A stretch of DNA of 64,000 bases from QWOP01 sp003669605 (GTDB lineage Bacteria; Planctomycetota; Planctomycetia; Pirellulales; UBA1268). The stretch is from the NCBI GenBank assembly GCA_947481985.1, contig CANKIK010000003.1, positions 1-64,000 of the forward strand, read 5' to 3'. Shown here piece by piece: positions 1 to 9,303 of this stretch (position 1 is the stretch's first letter; each line of letters begins with the position of its first letter). The translations under genes were made by a program, and so were the position numbers. The notes under the pieces were generated by a model. The model did not search any database. It was not told where the DNA came from and was given only the letters and a program-made list of their open reading frames with translations.

Positions 1-418
1 GGCAACTCGGTCCCCCGAGCAGAAAGCACTTGGGACCGCAGTCCTCGCAGGGGTTGTCGACGATGTAGCCCACATCCTCAGGCGCCAGGAACCCGCGACC
101 AGGAGGAAGTTGCCAGGGGGCGAGCAGGTCGGGGCCACGGCTGCGACCGTTGCAGTCGCGCCAGCGGTTGCAGTTGTCGCAGGGATCGGGCTGACACGGC
201 TCCAGGCTCCGCGGTCCCCAATAGCGCGGCCCGCATCCCTGGCTGCCGCAGGGAGTGGTGGCCCCGACATCGGAGGTGAGGAAGCCTGGCTGTGGGCCGC
301 AGTTGCGGAAGGGCCAGGCAGTGGCAGGGCGGGCCGACCCCACGACCGCCAGCACAGCAAGCGACAGCACCCAAACGAGCATCACCGGGCGCCGCCCGGA
401 GGAGCGAGAAGTGTTCAT
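1..418 (-). CDS. Secreted cysteine-rich protein, 3' end outside window
   Basis: The frame opens at an ATG at 418 and runs off the window edge, giving 139 codons without a stop. Residues 1-30 look like a Sec signal peptide: a basic start (SRSSGRRP), a hydrophobic core around residues 12-24 and an ATA/W-type cleavage site. The mature part is rich in Cys, Pro and Gly, with CGPQ, CGSQGCGPRYWGP, CDNCNRW and CEDCGPKC clusters. This suggests a disulfide-stabilised or metal-binding envelope protein. No enzyme family is recognised. The frame was chosen because the overlapping alternative (488-78) has an arginine-rich shadow composition and no signal peptide. Confidence 0.6.
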   Translation of the reverse strand, partial: MNTSRSSGRRPVMLVWVLSLAVLAVVGSARPATAWPFRNCGPQPGFLTSDVGATTPCGSQGCGPRYWGPRSLEPCQPDPCDNCNRWRDCNGRSRGPDLLAPWQLPPGRGFLAPEDVGYIVDNPCEDCGPKCFLLGGPSC

Positions 419-596
419 GCCTGTCGGTATCGACCGGCAGAACCCTTACGCTCCGGTCATTCCGAACCACCGGCACCCGTTCCCTCAACCACTCGTTCTT
501 CGCATCCCCCCCTGATTCACTGCAGGCTCGGCGGAGGTAGGGGCCAGTAAGGGATTGCTGGAGGAGATACGCACCGTTTCCAGTGGTTCACAACGT

Positions 597-631
597 GAAA
601 AAAGGGGGGGGCTGCTTCCGCCCGGAGCAGC
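597..631 (-). terminator. Putative rho-independent terminator of glgA
   Basis: On the minus strand, just past the glgA stop, a GCTGCT/AGCAGC stem with a 9-nt loop is followed by a run of C and then seven T. The rest of the 228-nt gap (419-646) holds no other gene or motif that I can see. Confidence 0.5.
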
Positions 632-646
632 GGCGGCCTTCGGTCG

Positions 647-2167
647 TCAGGGCACGCGGGCCGGTACCGGCTCCGCGGCCAGGGCGCGCTCGTAGAGTCG
701 GAGATACTTCCGGGCACTGGCATCCCACGACCAGTCCTGCGCCACCACGCGGCGAACGAGCGCCAGCCAGCGGCCGGAGTCGGCGTGGAGTTCGAGGGCC
801 CGCTCCACCGCGTGCACAAGCGCCCCGCCATCAACCGCATCAAAGACGAAGCCGCTCGCCGTCCCGTCCGCAAGTGCCTCAGGCCCCGCATCGACGACGG
901 TGTCGACAAGCCCTCCGGTGGCACGGACAATCGGGATCGTCCCGTAGGCGAGAGCGTAGAGCTGCGTCAGGCCGCAGGGCTCGTAGAGGCTCGGCATGAG
1001 GAGCATATCGGCCGCCCCCTGCACGAGGTGCGCAAGCCCCTCGTCAAATCCAATCACCAGGTCAATCGTGCCCGGATAGGCGGCGGCCATCTGCCGCAGA
1101 CTTTCCTCCGCCCGCGGGTCGCCCGTGCCCAGGATCACGAACTTGGCCCGGCCGCTGCCGGCCAAACGGGAGAGGAGGTCGAAGAGCAGACCGATCCCCT
1201 TCTGCTCGGCCAGACGGCCGACGTAGGCCACCAGCGGCCGGGAGTCGGGCGCCGCGTGGCCGAGTCGGGTGGCAAGGGCCGCCTTGGCTGCCGACTTCCC
1301 CTCCGCCACGCTTGTCGCGTCGTAGGGACGGGGCAGGTGCAAATCGGTGCGCGGATTCCAGGTGTGCGTATCGATGCCGTTGACGATCCCCATCAGCGAG
1401 TCGCCACGGCCCGAGAGCACCCCTTCCAGGCTGCACCCTCCGGGAGCCGACTGAATCTCGCGCGCGTAGGTGGGACTGACGGTGGTCACCATGTCGGCGA
1501 ACACGATCCCCGCCTTCAGCAGGTTCAACTGTCCGAAATACTCCATCTGCTGCCAGTTGAAATAGCGCCAGTCGATACCCGTCAGGAGCATGTCCCAGTG
1601 CCAAAACACCCCTTGATAGGCCATGTTGTGGATCGTGTGGAGCGTCCGGGCCCGCGCCAGACGCGGCCAATTGTCGGCCAAGATCTTCTGGTAGGCCGGC
1701 ACCAGCGCCGTCTGCCAGTCATGGGAGTGGATGATGTCACAGGGCTGCTCGAAACGGTTGGCCAGTTCCAGGGCCGCCCTGGAGAAGAAGATGAACCGCT
1801 CGGCGTTGTCGCTGTAATCCTCCGCTCCGCCATAGAGCGTGGGGCGGTCGAAGTAGGAGTCGTTGCCGATCAGATACACCGTCACCGGCGGGGTTCCCTC
1901 CGCCCCCGCGATCCCCGGGTCGTGCCCGGGAATCCGCGCCTGGTGGATCGTGGCCCGCTGCTTCCGCGTGCCGACGGGAATCTCAAACTCCCAGCCGGTG
2001 GGCTCGATGGGCAACCCCCGCGTAAACACCTCGCGGTGGGCGGGCATGACCACCGTCACATCGCAGCCCAGTCGGGCAAGCGCCCCGGGGAGCGCGCCTG
2101 CGACATCGGCCAGTCCGCCGGTCTTGGCGAATGGCGACACTTCACTGGCAACTTGGAGGACGCGCAT
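647..2167 (-). CDS. glgA: Glycogen synthase, ADP-glucose type (GT5)
   Basis: A 506-residue glycosyltransferase that extends alpha-1,4-glucan chains from ADP-glucose in the cytoplasm. The N-terminal glucosyl-acceptor motif KTGGLADV begins at Lys15, which is the hallmark of bacterial GlgA. The nucleotide-sugar domain shows YVGRLAEQKG and the donor-site stretch MLLMPSLYEPCGLTQLYALAYG. Length matches the family (about 480-510). The open frame extends 26 codons upstream, but those residues are unlike GlgA, so ATG 2167 is taken as the start. No clear Shine-Dalgarno precedes it. It lies 52 nt downstream of the haem dehydrogenase gene on the same strand and may be co-transcribed. No other glycogen gene is present nearby. 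Confidence 0.95.
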   Translation of the reverse strand: MRVLQVASEVSPFAKTGGLADVAGALPGALARLGCDVTVVMPAHREVFTRGLPIEPTGWEFEIPVGTRKQRATIHQARIPGHDPGIAGAEGTPPVTVYLIGNDSYFDRPTLYGGAEDYSDNAERFIFFSRAALELANRFEQPCDIIHSHDWQTALVPAYQKILADNWPRLARARTLHTIHNMAYQGVFWHWDMLLTGIDWRYFNWQQMEYFGQLNLLKAGIVFADMVTTVSPTYAREIQSAPGGCSLEGVLSGRGDSLMGIVNGIDTHTWNPRTDLHLPRPYDATSVAEGKSAAKAALATRLGHAAPDSRPLVAYVGRLAEQKGIGLLFDLLSRLAGSGRAKFVILGTGDPRAEESLRQMAAAYPGTIDLVIGFDEGLAHLVQGAADMLLMPSLYEPCGLTQLYALAYGTIPIVRATGGLVDTVVDAGPEALADGTASGFVFDAVDGGALVHAVERALELHADSGRWLALVRRVVAQDWSWDASARKYLRLYERALAAEPVPARVP

Positions 2168-2219
2168 CGAATGGGCACTCAGGAAAAACGATTGCCGGGG
2201 ATATCCACTGACGAAAGAG

Positions 2220-5200
2220 TCACTTGGTCGTCCGCAGGGTCTCAAGCCAGGTCACGACATCGACCAATTCCTCAGCCGAGAGCACGGCTGCGAGATCTGC
2301 CGGCATCAGCGACACCGGTTGCTTGACGAGTTCCTCGATGTCGCCGGACGCCACCGTGACATCAAGGCCATCCGCTCCGCGGATCACCACCTGCTCGGGA
2401 GTCTTGGAAACGAGCAGGCCGGTGAGCGCCCGACCATCCATCGTGACCGCCGTCCAGGCCTCGTAGTTGTGGCTGATCGCCGCCGAAGGGGCGAGGACCG
2501 ATTCATAGAGCGCCTCGCGCGAGAGCTTGGCGCCGATGCCGGAGAGGTCGGGGCCGACCATCTTCCCCTCGCCAGCAACGACATGGCACTTCGCACACGT
2601 GCCGACGCCCGCAAAGACTGCTTTCCCCTTCTGGGCCGCGCCGCTCCGCGTGACGAGATCGGCCAGTGCCGGAAGCTTCTCGCCGCCGCGCCCCTTGGGG
2701 AGCGGAAGAACGTCGGCCGCCGCCTGACGGATGTCGCCCCACGGGCAAGCAGAGATGGCGAGCGCCGCAGCCTGCGCACCCGGGCCGGTGAGCTCGCCAG
2801 CCTTCGCCATCTCGACGAGCCGACCCGCTCCCCCCTGGGTGCGGGCCAGACCACGGATCGCGGCCACTTTCATCTCCGCAGATGACTCGGCAGCGGCGAT
2901 CGAATCGAGCACGATTGCAAGCGCCGGCCCCTGGCCGCGGAGGCCGCAGGCAGCGAGCAGTCGCGTGGCCCTGGTGACGGCCGGCGAGGCGGGAGTGTCA
3001 CCCTGGGCGGCAGCGAGACGGATGTCGACAGTTTCGCCAGTCTCGGCACTGGCCGCCGCGATCGCCGCGCGGATCGTGTCGGCAGCACCGAGATCGATGG
3101 CCGAGGCAAGCGCCGACACGGCCACCAGATCGGTCGTGCCGTCGGCCGCAGCAAGATCGACAAGATCTCCGGAGCGGTCTTGGAGACCGAAGCGATTGAC
3201 GATGTCGACGAATGCTTGAGTGCCCGGCACGGCCGCCGCCGCCGCCGCAATCCGAGCGGCGATCTTGCCGTCAACGCCGCCGGCCGGATCGATCCGCATC
3301 ACGAGCTCCGGGAGGATCACCTGGAGTTTTTCATCCGGCCCGTCGAGGCGTATGACGAGGTCGCGGATCGCCGTCGAGGTGGCTGCGGCGTCTTGAAAGT
3401 CAAGCGCACGGACCAGCGCCAACGACTCCGACGTGCCGATCTGCGGATCGGCAAGCAGCTCACAGATCAGCTTCGGCGACACCGCGGCCCGGCTCCGCCA
3501 CACCACCTCACGGCCGGCGGGGGTCTTCCAGCCGTCACCGACCGCCGCCATCCAGGCCGCAAGGCGACCTTCCCAAAGGCTCGTGTCGCCACGCCCCTGG
3601 GCGGCAATCCCGAGGGCCTCGAGCTCCCAGCGATCGCCAGCCGAGTGCGTGCTGGCGAGCATGGCCCACACGGCATCGGCCCGTGGCCCGGCAACGCCGC
3701 GCAGCGCCACCGCCACTTCCCGGCGGACCGCCGGCGCGGGATCGGCCACCAGTCTTTCAAACACTTCAAACAGGTCGACGTCGGCCATGCGGGCCAGCCG
3801 CAGGCCGACGATGCGGTGGTTCTCATCCTTCGATCCCAGCAACCGCGTCACGGCGAAAGCCCCCTTCCCGGGAAGTCCCCCCAGCGCCCAGGCGAGCCGG
3901 GCCGCATGCCGGCTGTCGGCGGGGCGCTCGAGCGCCGCTGCGAGGGCTTTCACCGCCGCTTCCGGCTCCTTGGCGAGCCGCTCTTGAGCCGTGGCTCGCG
4001 TGGAGAGATTCGGGCTTGCAAGCGCCGCAACGGCACCAGCCACTGACGAAAAGTCGTGCTTCGGCACCGACCACGCCGAGCCCTGCGGCGCGATCCGGTA
4101 GATCCGCCCCTTCTCGACATCCCCCATGCCGTGGCCACCGACACCAGGGTCGTACCAATCGGCGACCAGAATCGAACCATCGGGGGCAACACAGACATCG
4201 CTCGGCCGGAACCAGCGATCAGCCGAACCGTCGGCGACGTTTTCACTCGTCGCCGCATACCCCGCTCCGTCTGGCTTCACGTGGTAGGCACGGACAACAT
4301 TCGGCCCAGCGTCGCAGTGGATCAGCGAACCATAGAAACGCTTCGGAAGGAGGCTCCCCTCGTAGACACAGATCCCGGTCGGCGAACCGGCGCCGGTCTG
4401 GAGGAGGTTGGGGACGACGCCGGGATCGTTCAAGTGCCAATGACGCTGCGGCACCTCGGCTTCCAGATTCGTCCGCGGCACCTGCCAGCCTGCTCCGGTC
4501 CGCTCGTCGACGTAGCCATAGTTGCCCCCCTCCATGACGAAGTTGATCCGCACACCCTGGTTGCCGTCGTCGTCGTTGTCGCTCTGCCAGAGCGTGCCGT
4601 AGGAATCGACCGCCACCTCGTAGTTGTTGCGGAAGTTGTTGCCGAGGACTTCAAAGTCGGTGCCGTCGGGGCGGCAGCGGAACACCATCCCCTGCCGGTA
4701 GGGTTTTCCGCTGTCGTTGACGACATTCCCCATCCGGTCGACGACTGGCTTCCCCGCCTTGTCATGCACGGCGTGGCCGGTGTTGCCGAAGTTGAAATAC
4801 CAGCGGCCGTCGGGGCCGACAGAAAAGGCATGGACGGAATGGTCGTGCTGCGGATCGCCGGTCTTCGTAAAGAGCGACTCCTTCCGGTCGGCGACGAGAT
4901 CGCCGTCGTCGTCGTGGAAGATGAAGACGTCTGGGGCACACGACACGATCACCTTCCGGCCCGGCCCGTCGCCGATGACACAGATGCCAAGCGCGGAATC
5001 GACGTCGCGCCCCTGGTAGAAAACCTGGGATGTGTCGGCGACACCGTCGCCGTCGGTGTCCTCCAGGACGAGGATTCGGTCGCCGTCGGGCCGCGTGTCC
5101 TTACGGCCGCGGTAGTTGGTCACCTCGCACACCCACACTCTCCCCGAGGCATCGATGTCGATATCAGATGGGCTCGACAGGAGCGGCTCAGCGGCAAAGA

Positions 5201-5903
5201 GCGTGGCCGCAAGTTCCTCAGGCACTTCGAGCGTGGCGGGGCCGTCGGCGGGAGCGACCGGGCCGCCGGCCTGTGCGGGCTTGGGCCGAAGAACGGGGGC
5301 TTTCTTATGGACGGAAAAGCGGATTGAGCCTGAGCCCTGGTGGGCACCGCCGTCATCGAGGCCGGCCCGGCCGACCAGCCGCGTGGCACCGGGCGGCACA
5401 TCAAACTCGATCACGGAATTGGCATGCGTCCCGATGCCGCGGGGGATCGTCTGGCCATCGACTTTCAGCTCGTCTCCTGCGGCGTTGCGGCCCTTGCGCA
5501 CCTCGCCCCACTCCGACGCGGCCTTCCTCCAGTCGAGATCGGCAAGCGCCTTCTCGGCACCAGGCCCGATCACGAAGACCGGATCGATCCAGTCGGCCCA
5601 GTCACAGGCAAAACCGTCACCGCCGTCGTCGACGACCAGCCACACCGACTTCGCCCCAGCGAGGTCGACGTCGAACGGGACTGCCCGATCGGGGGTGTCG
5701 CGGGTGACCAGTCCACTCTGCCAGAGCGGATCGCCGCCGGCCTTTCCGTCGGCGGCGGGGGCTGCCATCCCGAGGCACCAGCCGGCGGTGACCACGGCCG
5801 TGGCCGCCACGGCCTGCCAGCGGCGGATCGCCGCCGGGAGGGAAGAATCGGCGCTCTCGAAAAGCCCCGGCCCGGAAAGGCCACCAGTGGTCCGCCACGC
5901 CAT
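2220..5903 (-). CDS. PVC-type haem-binding membrane-bound dehydrogenase
   Basis: A 1227-residue secreted protein of the Pirellula/Verrucomicrobium CxxCH family (TIGR02603/TIGR02604 type). Order: signal or anchor segment (about residues 25-50), an NPCBM-like carbohydrate module (PRGIGTHANSVIEFDVPPGA), a six-bladed glucose dehydrogenase-like propeller (VCEVTNYRGRKDTRPDGDRI, HDHSVHAFSVGPDGRWYFN), HEAT-like helices, and a C-terminal cytochrome c domain with CAKCH and a distal methionine region (SLMPADL). The family is thought to oxidise sugars in the periplasm, and the substrate is unknown. ATG 5903 has an AGGAGA site 7-8 nt upstream. It diverges from a CBM9-like gene, which fits a saccharide-related role. 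Confidence 0.88.
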   Translation of the reverse strand: MAWRTTGGLSGPGLFESADSSLPAAIRRWQAVAATAVVTAGWCLGMAAPAADGKAGGDPLWQSGLVTRDTPDRAVPFDVDLAGAKSVWLVVDDGGDGFACDWADWIDPVFVIGPGAEKALADLDWRKAASEWGEVRKGRNAAGDELKVDGQTIPRGIGTHANSVIEFDVPPGATRLVGRAGLDDGGAHQGSGSIRFSVHKKAPVLRPKPAQAGGPVAPADGPATLEVPEELAATLFAAEPLLSSPSDIDIDASGRVWVCEVTNYRGRKDTRPDGDRILVLEDTDGDGVADTSQVFYQGRDVDSALGICVIGDGPGRKVIVSCAPDVFIFHDDDGDLVADRKESLFTKTGDPQHDHSVHAFSVGPDGRWYFNFGNTGHAVHDKAGKPVVDRMGNVVNDSGKPYRQGMVFRCRPDGTDFEVLGNNFRNNYEVAVDSYGTLWQSDNDDDGNQGVRINFVMEGGNYGYVDERTGAGWQVPRTNLEAEVPQRHWHLNDPGVVPNLLQTGAGSPTGICVYEGSLLPKRFYGSLIHCDAGPNVVRAYHVKPDGAGYAATSENVADGSADRWFRPSDVCVAPDGSILVADWYDPGVGGHGMGDVEKGRIYRIAPQGSAWSVPKHDFSSVAGAVAALASPNLSTRATAQERLAKEPEAAVKALAAALERPADSRHAARLAWALGGLPGKGAFAVTRLLGSKDENHRIVGLRLARMADVDLFEVFERLVADPAPAVRREVAVALRGVAGPRADAVWAMLASTHSAGDRWELEALGIAAQGRGDTSLWEGRLAAWMAAVGDGWKTPAGREVVWRSRAAVSPKLICELLADPQIGTSESLALVRALDFQDAAATSTAIRDLVIRLDGPDEKLQVILPELVMRIDPAGGVDGKIAARIAAAAAAVPGTQAFVDIVNRFGLQDRSGDLVDLAAADGTTDLVAVSALASAIDLGAADTIRAAIAAASAETGETVDIRLAAAQGDTPASPAVTRATRLLAACGLRGQGPALAIVLDSIAAAESSAEMKVAAIRGLARTQGGAGRLVEMAKAGELTGPGAQAAALAISACPWGDIRQAAADVLPLPKGRGGEKLPALADLVTRSGAAQKGKAVFAGVGTCAKCHVVAGEGKMVGPDLSGIGAKLSREALYESVLAPSAAISHNYEAWTAVTMDGRALTGLLVSKTPEQVVIRGADGLDVTVASGDIEELVKQPVSLMPADLAAVLSAEELVDVVTWLETLRTTK

Positions 5904-6037
5904 TGCCAATTCTCCTCGAATTCGTGGAATCGCTACGGGAGCCAAGGGCCTCGCGGCCGGCAGATCCGCCCAGAACACTCCTGGCACGGGCAACAGTATA
6001 GTATGGCCCTTTTCTGGGCCGCTGCGGAGGCTTGCCT

Positions 6038-6685
6038 GTGCCGTTGGTCAATCCTGGTGCCCTGTTCACCTTCCGCTTCCCCTGCCGGAAGCGGAAGACG
6101 CTCTGGCCCCCCGCCGCTGCTCCCCTCGACGAGGCCTGCCGGCTCCCGTCGCTGGCGGCCATCGTCGGCACCCCCGACATCGTCTCCCTCTGGCTCGCCT
6201 GGAACGACGATGGCCTGCGGGTGCGGGCCGAGGTCAAGGGGCTGGGGGCGTCGCGGTGGTGTCAGCCCACCAGGCCCGAAGACAGCGACGGCCTCCACCT
6301 CTGGATCGCCACCCGACCCACCGGCGAGAGCCATCGTGCCGGGCGATTCTGCCGGCGGCTGGCTCTCCTCCCCACCGGGGGCGGCACGCTCGCCGACAAA
6401 CCGGTGGCGGTGGCCGCGGTGATCCCACGCACCAGCGAAATCCCGGCCGAGCTCCCCGAGGGCTCGGTGCGGATCGAAGCCAAACTGCTCGCCGACGGCT
6501 GGAGCGTCGATGCGGCGATCGCCGCCGCAGCTCTGCCCGGCTGGGATCCGGCGGAAATTCCGCGCCTCGGCTTCTTCGCCGCGGTGATCGACCGGCGCCT
6601 GGGGAGGATTCCGTACGGAGCGCCGCCTGAGTATCCCTGGGAGAGCGATCCCACCACCTGGATGGAACTGGAACTGGCCGGGTAA
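6038..6685 (+). CDS. CBM9-like (DOMON-fold) domain protein
   Basis: A 215-residue protein with the hydrophobic-aromatic pattern of family 9 carbohydrate-binding-like domains: SLWLAWNDDGLRVRAEVKG, EDSDGLHLWIATRP, and a closing DPTTWMELELAG. These domains often follow planctomycete sugar-processing enzymes, but ligand and role are unproven here. No signal peptide is evident. A GGAGG at 6026-6030 lies 7 nt before GTG 6038. The in-frame TTG at 6032 is only 1 nt from it, so GTG 6038 is preferred. The gene diverges from the haem dehydrogenase across about 134 nt, and its leader contains a small GGCCC/GGGCC hairpin. Confidence 0.72.
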   Translation: MPLVNPGALFTFRFPCRKRKTLWPPAAAPLDEACRLPSLAAIVGTPDIVSLWLAWNDDGLRVRAEVKGLGASRWCQPTRPEDSDGLHLWIATRPTGESHRAGRFCRRLALLPTGGGTLADKPVAVAAVIPRTSEIPAELPEGSVRIEAKLLADGWSVDAAIAAAALPGWDPAEIPRLGFFAAVIDRRLGRIPYGAPPEYPWESDPTTWMELELAG

Positions 6686-6698
6686 CTTCGACCCGGCG

Positions 6699-6927
6699 CG
6701 GGGCTCTGGCCTCGCTCCAATCAATCGGCTGGCGAAAAACCCGCGTCTGCCGCGTGGCCGCGTCGATGACCCACGCCTCCGGGATGCCATGCCTGGCCCC
6801 TCCGGGATGCCATGCCTGGCCCCTCCGGGATGCCATGCCTGGCATAGAGCGGCACCTTCGCGCCAAGGTCGTACGCCAGGCTGGTATCCGCAACCTCGAT
6901 CACGAGCAGCACTGCGCGGGCCAATAC
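6699..6927 (-). pseudogene. Uma2-family endonuclease remnant, frameshifted by repeat
   Basis: Two frames together spell the C-terminal half of a Uma2 (DUF820) nuclease. One frame holds LLVIEVADTSLAYDLGAKV (about 6912-6850) followed by PLYARHGIPE. The other holds ARHGIPEAWVIDAATRQTR and VFRQPIDWSE (about 6800-6700). The frames are separated by three copies of a 23-bp unit. Two extra copies add 46 bp, which is not a multiple of three. The N-terminal half, which would precede the conserved EVAD, is missing. The region is therefore a dead, truncated gene. Confidence 0.7.
6776..6844. repeat. 23-bp tandem repeat, three copies
   Basis: Three head-to-tail copies at 6776-6798, 6799-6821 and 6822-6844, identical except for the last base of the third. 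The unit encodes the ARHGIPE part of the Uma2 remnant on the minus strand, so it arose by duplicating that coding segment. Confidence 0.95.
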
Positions 6928-6959
6928 AGTCGCCCGCTTTGCCTCGGCCCGTGCCGGGC

Positions 6960-7045
6960 CACGTCGAGGAGGAACTCCGCGGCTATCTCGAGCGCTACGC
7001 ACTCGCGACCGCCTGTCCAGCAAGGTCCGGCAGGTTATCCACGGC
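6960..7045 (-). repeat. Dispersed 3'-end element, copy A
   Basis: Read on the minus strand it begins GGCCGTGGATAACCTGCC, 23 nt after the stop codon of the DinG-like gene. By eye it matches copy B (60513-60648) at roughly 80 percent over about 85 bp, including a shared CCTTGCTG segment and a CGAGTGCG stretch. The GACTTTTTCC tail of the other copies is not seen. It contains TTATCCACG on the plus strand, one base off a DnaA box. Confidence 0.7.
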
Positions 7046-7068
7046 CTGCTCGACACCCCAAAACCCAT

Positions 7069-9201
7069 TCACTCATACGGCTCGATGACAAGCTTCGCCG
7101 GCGGCAGGCTGTCGAGAAACACGCGGCCGTAGGGCTTGGTGAGCAGGCGCGGGTCGAGGATCACAACCCGGCCGCGGTCTTCGCTCGTCCGTACCAGGCG
7201 GCCAAAGCCCTGCTTGAGTTTGAGCGCCGCCTCGGGCACCTGGTACTCCATGAAGGGATTGCCACCAGCAGCACGGATGGCCTCGATCCGAGCCGCCACC
7301 AGCGGACGGTCGGGCACCGCAAAGGGGAGCTTCGTGATGATCACTGTCACAAGCTGGTCGCCAGGAAGATCGATCCCCTGCCAGAAGCCATCGGTGCCCA
7401 ACAGGACGCTCCCTGGCCCCTGGCGGAAATCGGCGAGCATCTTCGACCGCGGCTGGCCGTCGGCCTGACTGACGAGCCGGTAGTTTCGCGCCACGCACCA
7501 ACCCGCCAGTTCAGCGCTGGCCGCCGCGAGCGACGCCGACGACGTGAAGAGCACCATCGCCCGGCCGCAGGTCCGATCGACGTAGCGGCGGATCATCCGC
7601 ACCACGGCCCGGTCATAGGCCTGCCGCTCACTCGGATCGGGAAGGCGGTCAACGATGACAAGCTCGGCCTGCGAGGCATAATCGAAGGGGCTGCCGAGCC
7701 GCACGCCGGTGGTTTTCTCAAGGCCGAGCCGCTTCTCGACGTACGCAAACGGACTCTCACCGAGCACTCCGGCCGACTTCCCCGATTCGCCCCCCCGCGC
7801 GGCGGAAGTCTGATCCGTCGTCCCGCCACCTCCCCCCCCCACCGCCAGCGTGGCACTGGTGAGGATCACCGTCCCGACCCGGTCGAAGAGGTCGCGCTTC
7901 AGCGTGGCGCCGACATCGATCGGCGCCCCGCACAACCGGACCCGTTCCCGGCCGCGCCGCGAGCGCGTGGCCTCGACCCACCACACGCTTCCCGGTTCGG
8001 TCTGCCCCAGCCAGGCGTGCACACTCCCTGCCAACCCGGTGAGCCGGTCGGAGAGGGAGAAGAAATCGTGCCGCTCAGCCTCCGCCTCAATCCCCTCCGC
8101 AGCCAAGCGCAGCCGGCGGGCGATGTTCAAAAGCGCGTCGCCGATCGAATCGGGGACGACGTGCGGCTGCGGGATCCGCCACGGACCGTCGCCGCGCCCG
8201 CCCGCAGCAACCCGAACCGCAGCGAAGAAATCCTCCGCCAGCCTCCGGCAGACGAGCACCTCGGCTTGGAGGTCTGCCAGCCCGTAGTGAACGAGCAATC
8301 CACGGTGGCCACGCTCGGAGTAGAGTTTCGTCAGCACCCGCTCCACGGCAGCGTTGGAGACCCCGATGCCGAGGTGATCACCAGCGACTTCCTCGATGGT
8401 GTGGGCCTCGTCGAAGACGACGATGTCGTGATCGGGAAGGAGGCTCGCTCCGCTGCGGCGCAGCGCCAGATCGGAGAAAAATAAGGCGTGGTTGACGACG
8501 ATGATCTGGGCGCGGGCCATCCGCCGTCGAGCGGCATAATAGAAGCACTCGCCATGCGATGGACAGCCGCGGCCCATGCAATTGCCCGAGTCGCTCTGCA
8601 CCTCGTCCCACACCAGGTCGCTGGGACTGACAGGCAAGTCGGCCAGCGAACCGTCGGCGGTTCGCACCGCCCAATGATGAATTTCCTCCAGTTCATCGAG
8701 ATCCCGCTGCTCCTGGAAGAGGCTGCCGCGGCGGTCGATTGCCAGATCAAGCCGGCGCCGGGAGAGATAGTTGCCCCGCCCCTTCACCAAGACGGCCGAG
8801 AACTCCCGCGGCATCACCGACTGCACCAGCGGGATGTCCTTGCCGACGAGTTGTTCCTGCAGCGCGATGGTGTGGGTGGAGATGACGACGCGGCGGGGCC
8901 GGCCAGTTGGCGATTCTGAGGGATCGTCAGCGGGGTCGTCGCGCTCTGCGACCGCCGTCGGAGCGGCTGCCGATCCGGCCGTCCCCTCCTCCTGGTCGGC
9001 AGTCGCAGCCAGGACTGCCGGGATCAGGTAGGCGAGGCTTTTGCCGACGCCGGTCCCTGCCTCGACGAGCAGGTGGCGACGGTGCTGGATGGCCGCAGCC
9101 ACCAAATCGGCCATCTCCAACTGCTGCGGCCGGGATTCCCAAGCTGGGAGCCGGGCGGCCAGCCGGCCGTCGGGAGCGAGGAATTCACCGGGAGTCGTCA
9201 T
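7069..9201 (-). CDS. dinG: DinG/XPD-type ATP-dependent DNA helicase
   Basis: A 710-residue superfamily 2 helicase resembling DinG, which unwinds 5'-tailed DNA, forks and R-loops during repair. Visible motifs: Walker A GTGVGKS (49-55), DEAH box VVFDEAH (264-267), motif III LTSATLAVGG, and the C-terminal QGFGRLVRTSEDRGRV arginine finger region. The iron-sulfur domain has Cys208, Cys213 and Cys219, but the expected first ligand in KGRGNYL is Ser147. There is an unusual glycine-rich insert (GGGGGGTT) in the second half. ATG 9201 starts the PQQLEMADLVAAA helicase N-terminus; the long upstream extension of the frame is non-coding in character. It diverges from argH and ends beside dispersed repeat copy A. 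Confidence 0.88.
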   Translation of the reverse strand: MTTPGEFLAPDGRLAARLPAWESRPQQLEMADLVAAAIQHRRHLLVEAGTGVGKSLAYLIPAVLAATADQEEGTAGSAAAPTAVAERDDPADDPSESPTGRPRRVVISTHTIALQEQLVGKDIPLVQSVMPREFSAVLVKGRGNYLSRRRLDLAIDRRGSLFQEQRDLDELEEIHHWAVRTADGSLADLPVSPSDLVWDEVQSDSGNCMGRGCPSHGECFYYAARRRMARAQIIVVNHALFFSDLALRRSGASLLPDHDIVVFDEAHTIEEVAGDHLGIGVSNAAVERVLTKLYSERGHRGLLVHYGLADLQAEVLVCRRLAEDFFAAVRVAAGGRGDGPWRIPQPHVVPDSIGDALLNIARRLRLAAEGIEAEAERHDFFSLSDRLTGLAGSVHAWLGQTEPGSVWWVEATRSRRGRERVRLCGAPIDVGATLKRDLFDRVGTVILTSATLAVGGGGGGTTDQTSAARGGESGKSAGVLGESPFAYVEKRLGLEKTTGVRLGSPFDYASQAELVIVDRLPDPSERQAYDRAVVRMIRRYVDRTCGRAMVLFTSSASLAAASAELAGWCVARNYRLVSQADGQPRSKMLADFRQGPGSVLLGTDGFWQGIDLPGDQLVTVIITKLPFAVPDRPLVAARIEAIRAAGGNPFMEYQVPEAALKLKQGFGRLVRTSEDRGRVVILDPRLLTKPYGRVFLDSLPPAKLVIEPYE

Positions 9202-9303
9202 GGGGGCAATGTACCCGCTCCCCACGGAGGGCATACTTTTCCCGTGGCCCTCCCGGCCGCACCGTGACACGCTTCCCCCCCGACGCCTCGACAGGAACGC
9301 ACC

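Noticed and set aside
785..2326. Long plus-strand frame antisense to glgA (513 codons)
   Set aside because: Arg/Gly/His-rich shadow composition, no domain; the minus strand encodes a complete GlgA. The same reasoning removes other long antisense frames, for example 4056-5327, 6754-8484, 30667-32535, 45688-48153, 47526-49238 and 49611-51416.
6960..7045. IS91-like transposase fragment (EELRGYLERYALA) in copy A
   Set aside because: The similarity is a few residues, and the same DNA is explained better as a copy of the dispersed element seen at three other sites.
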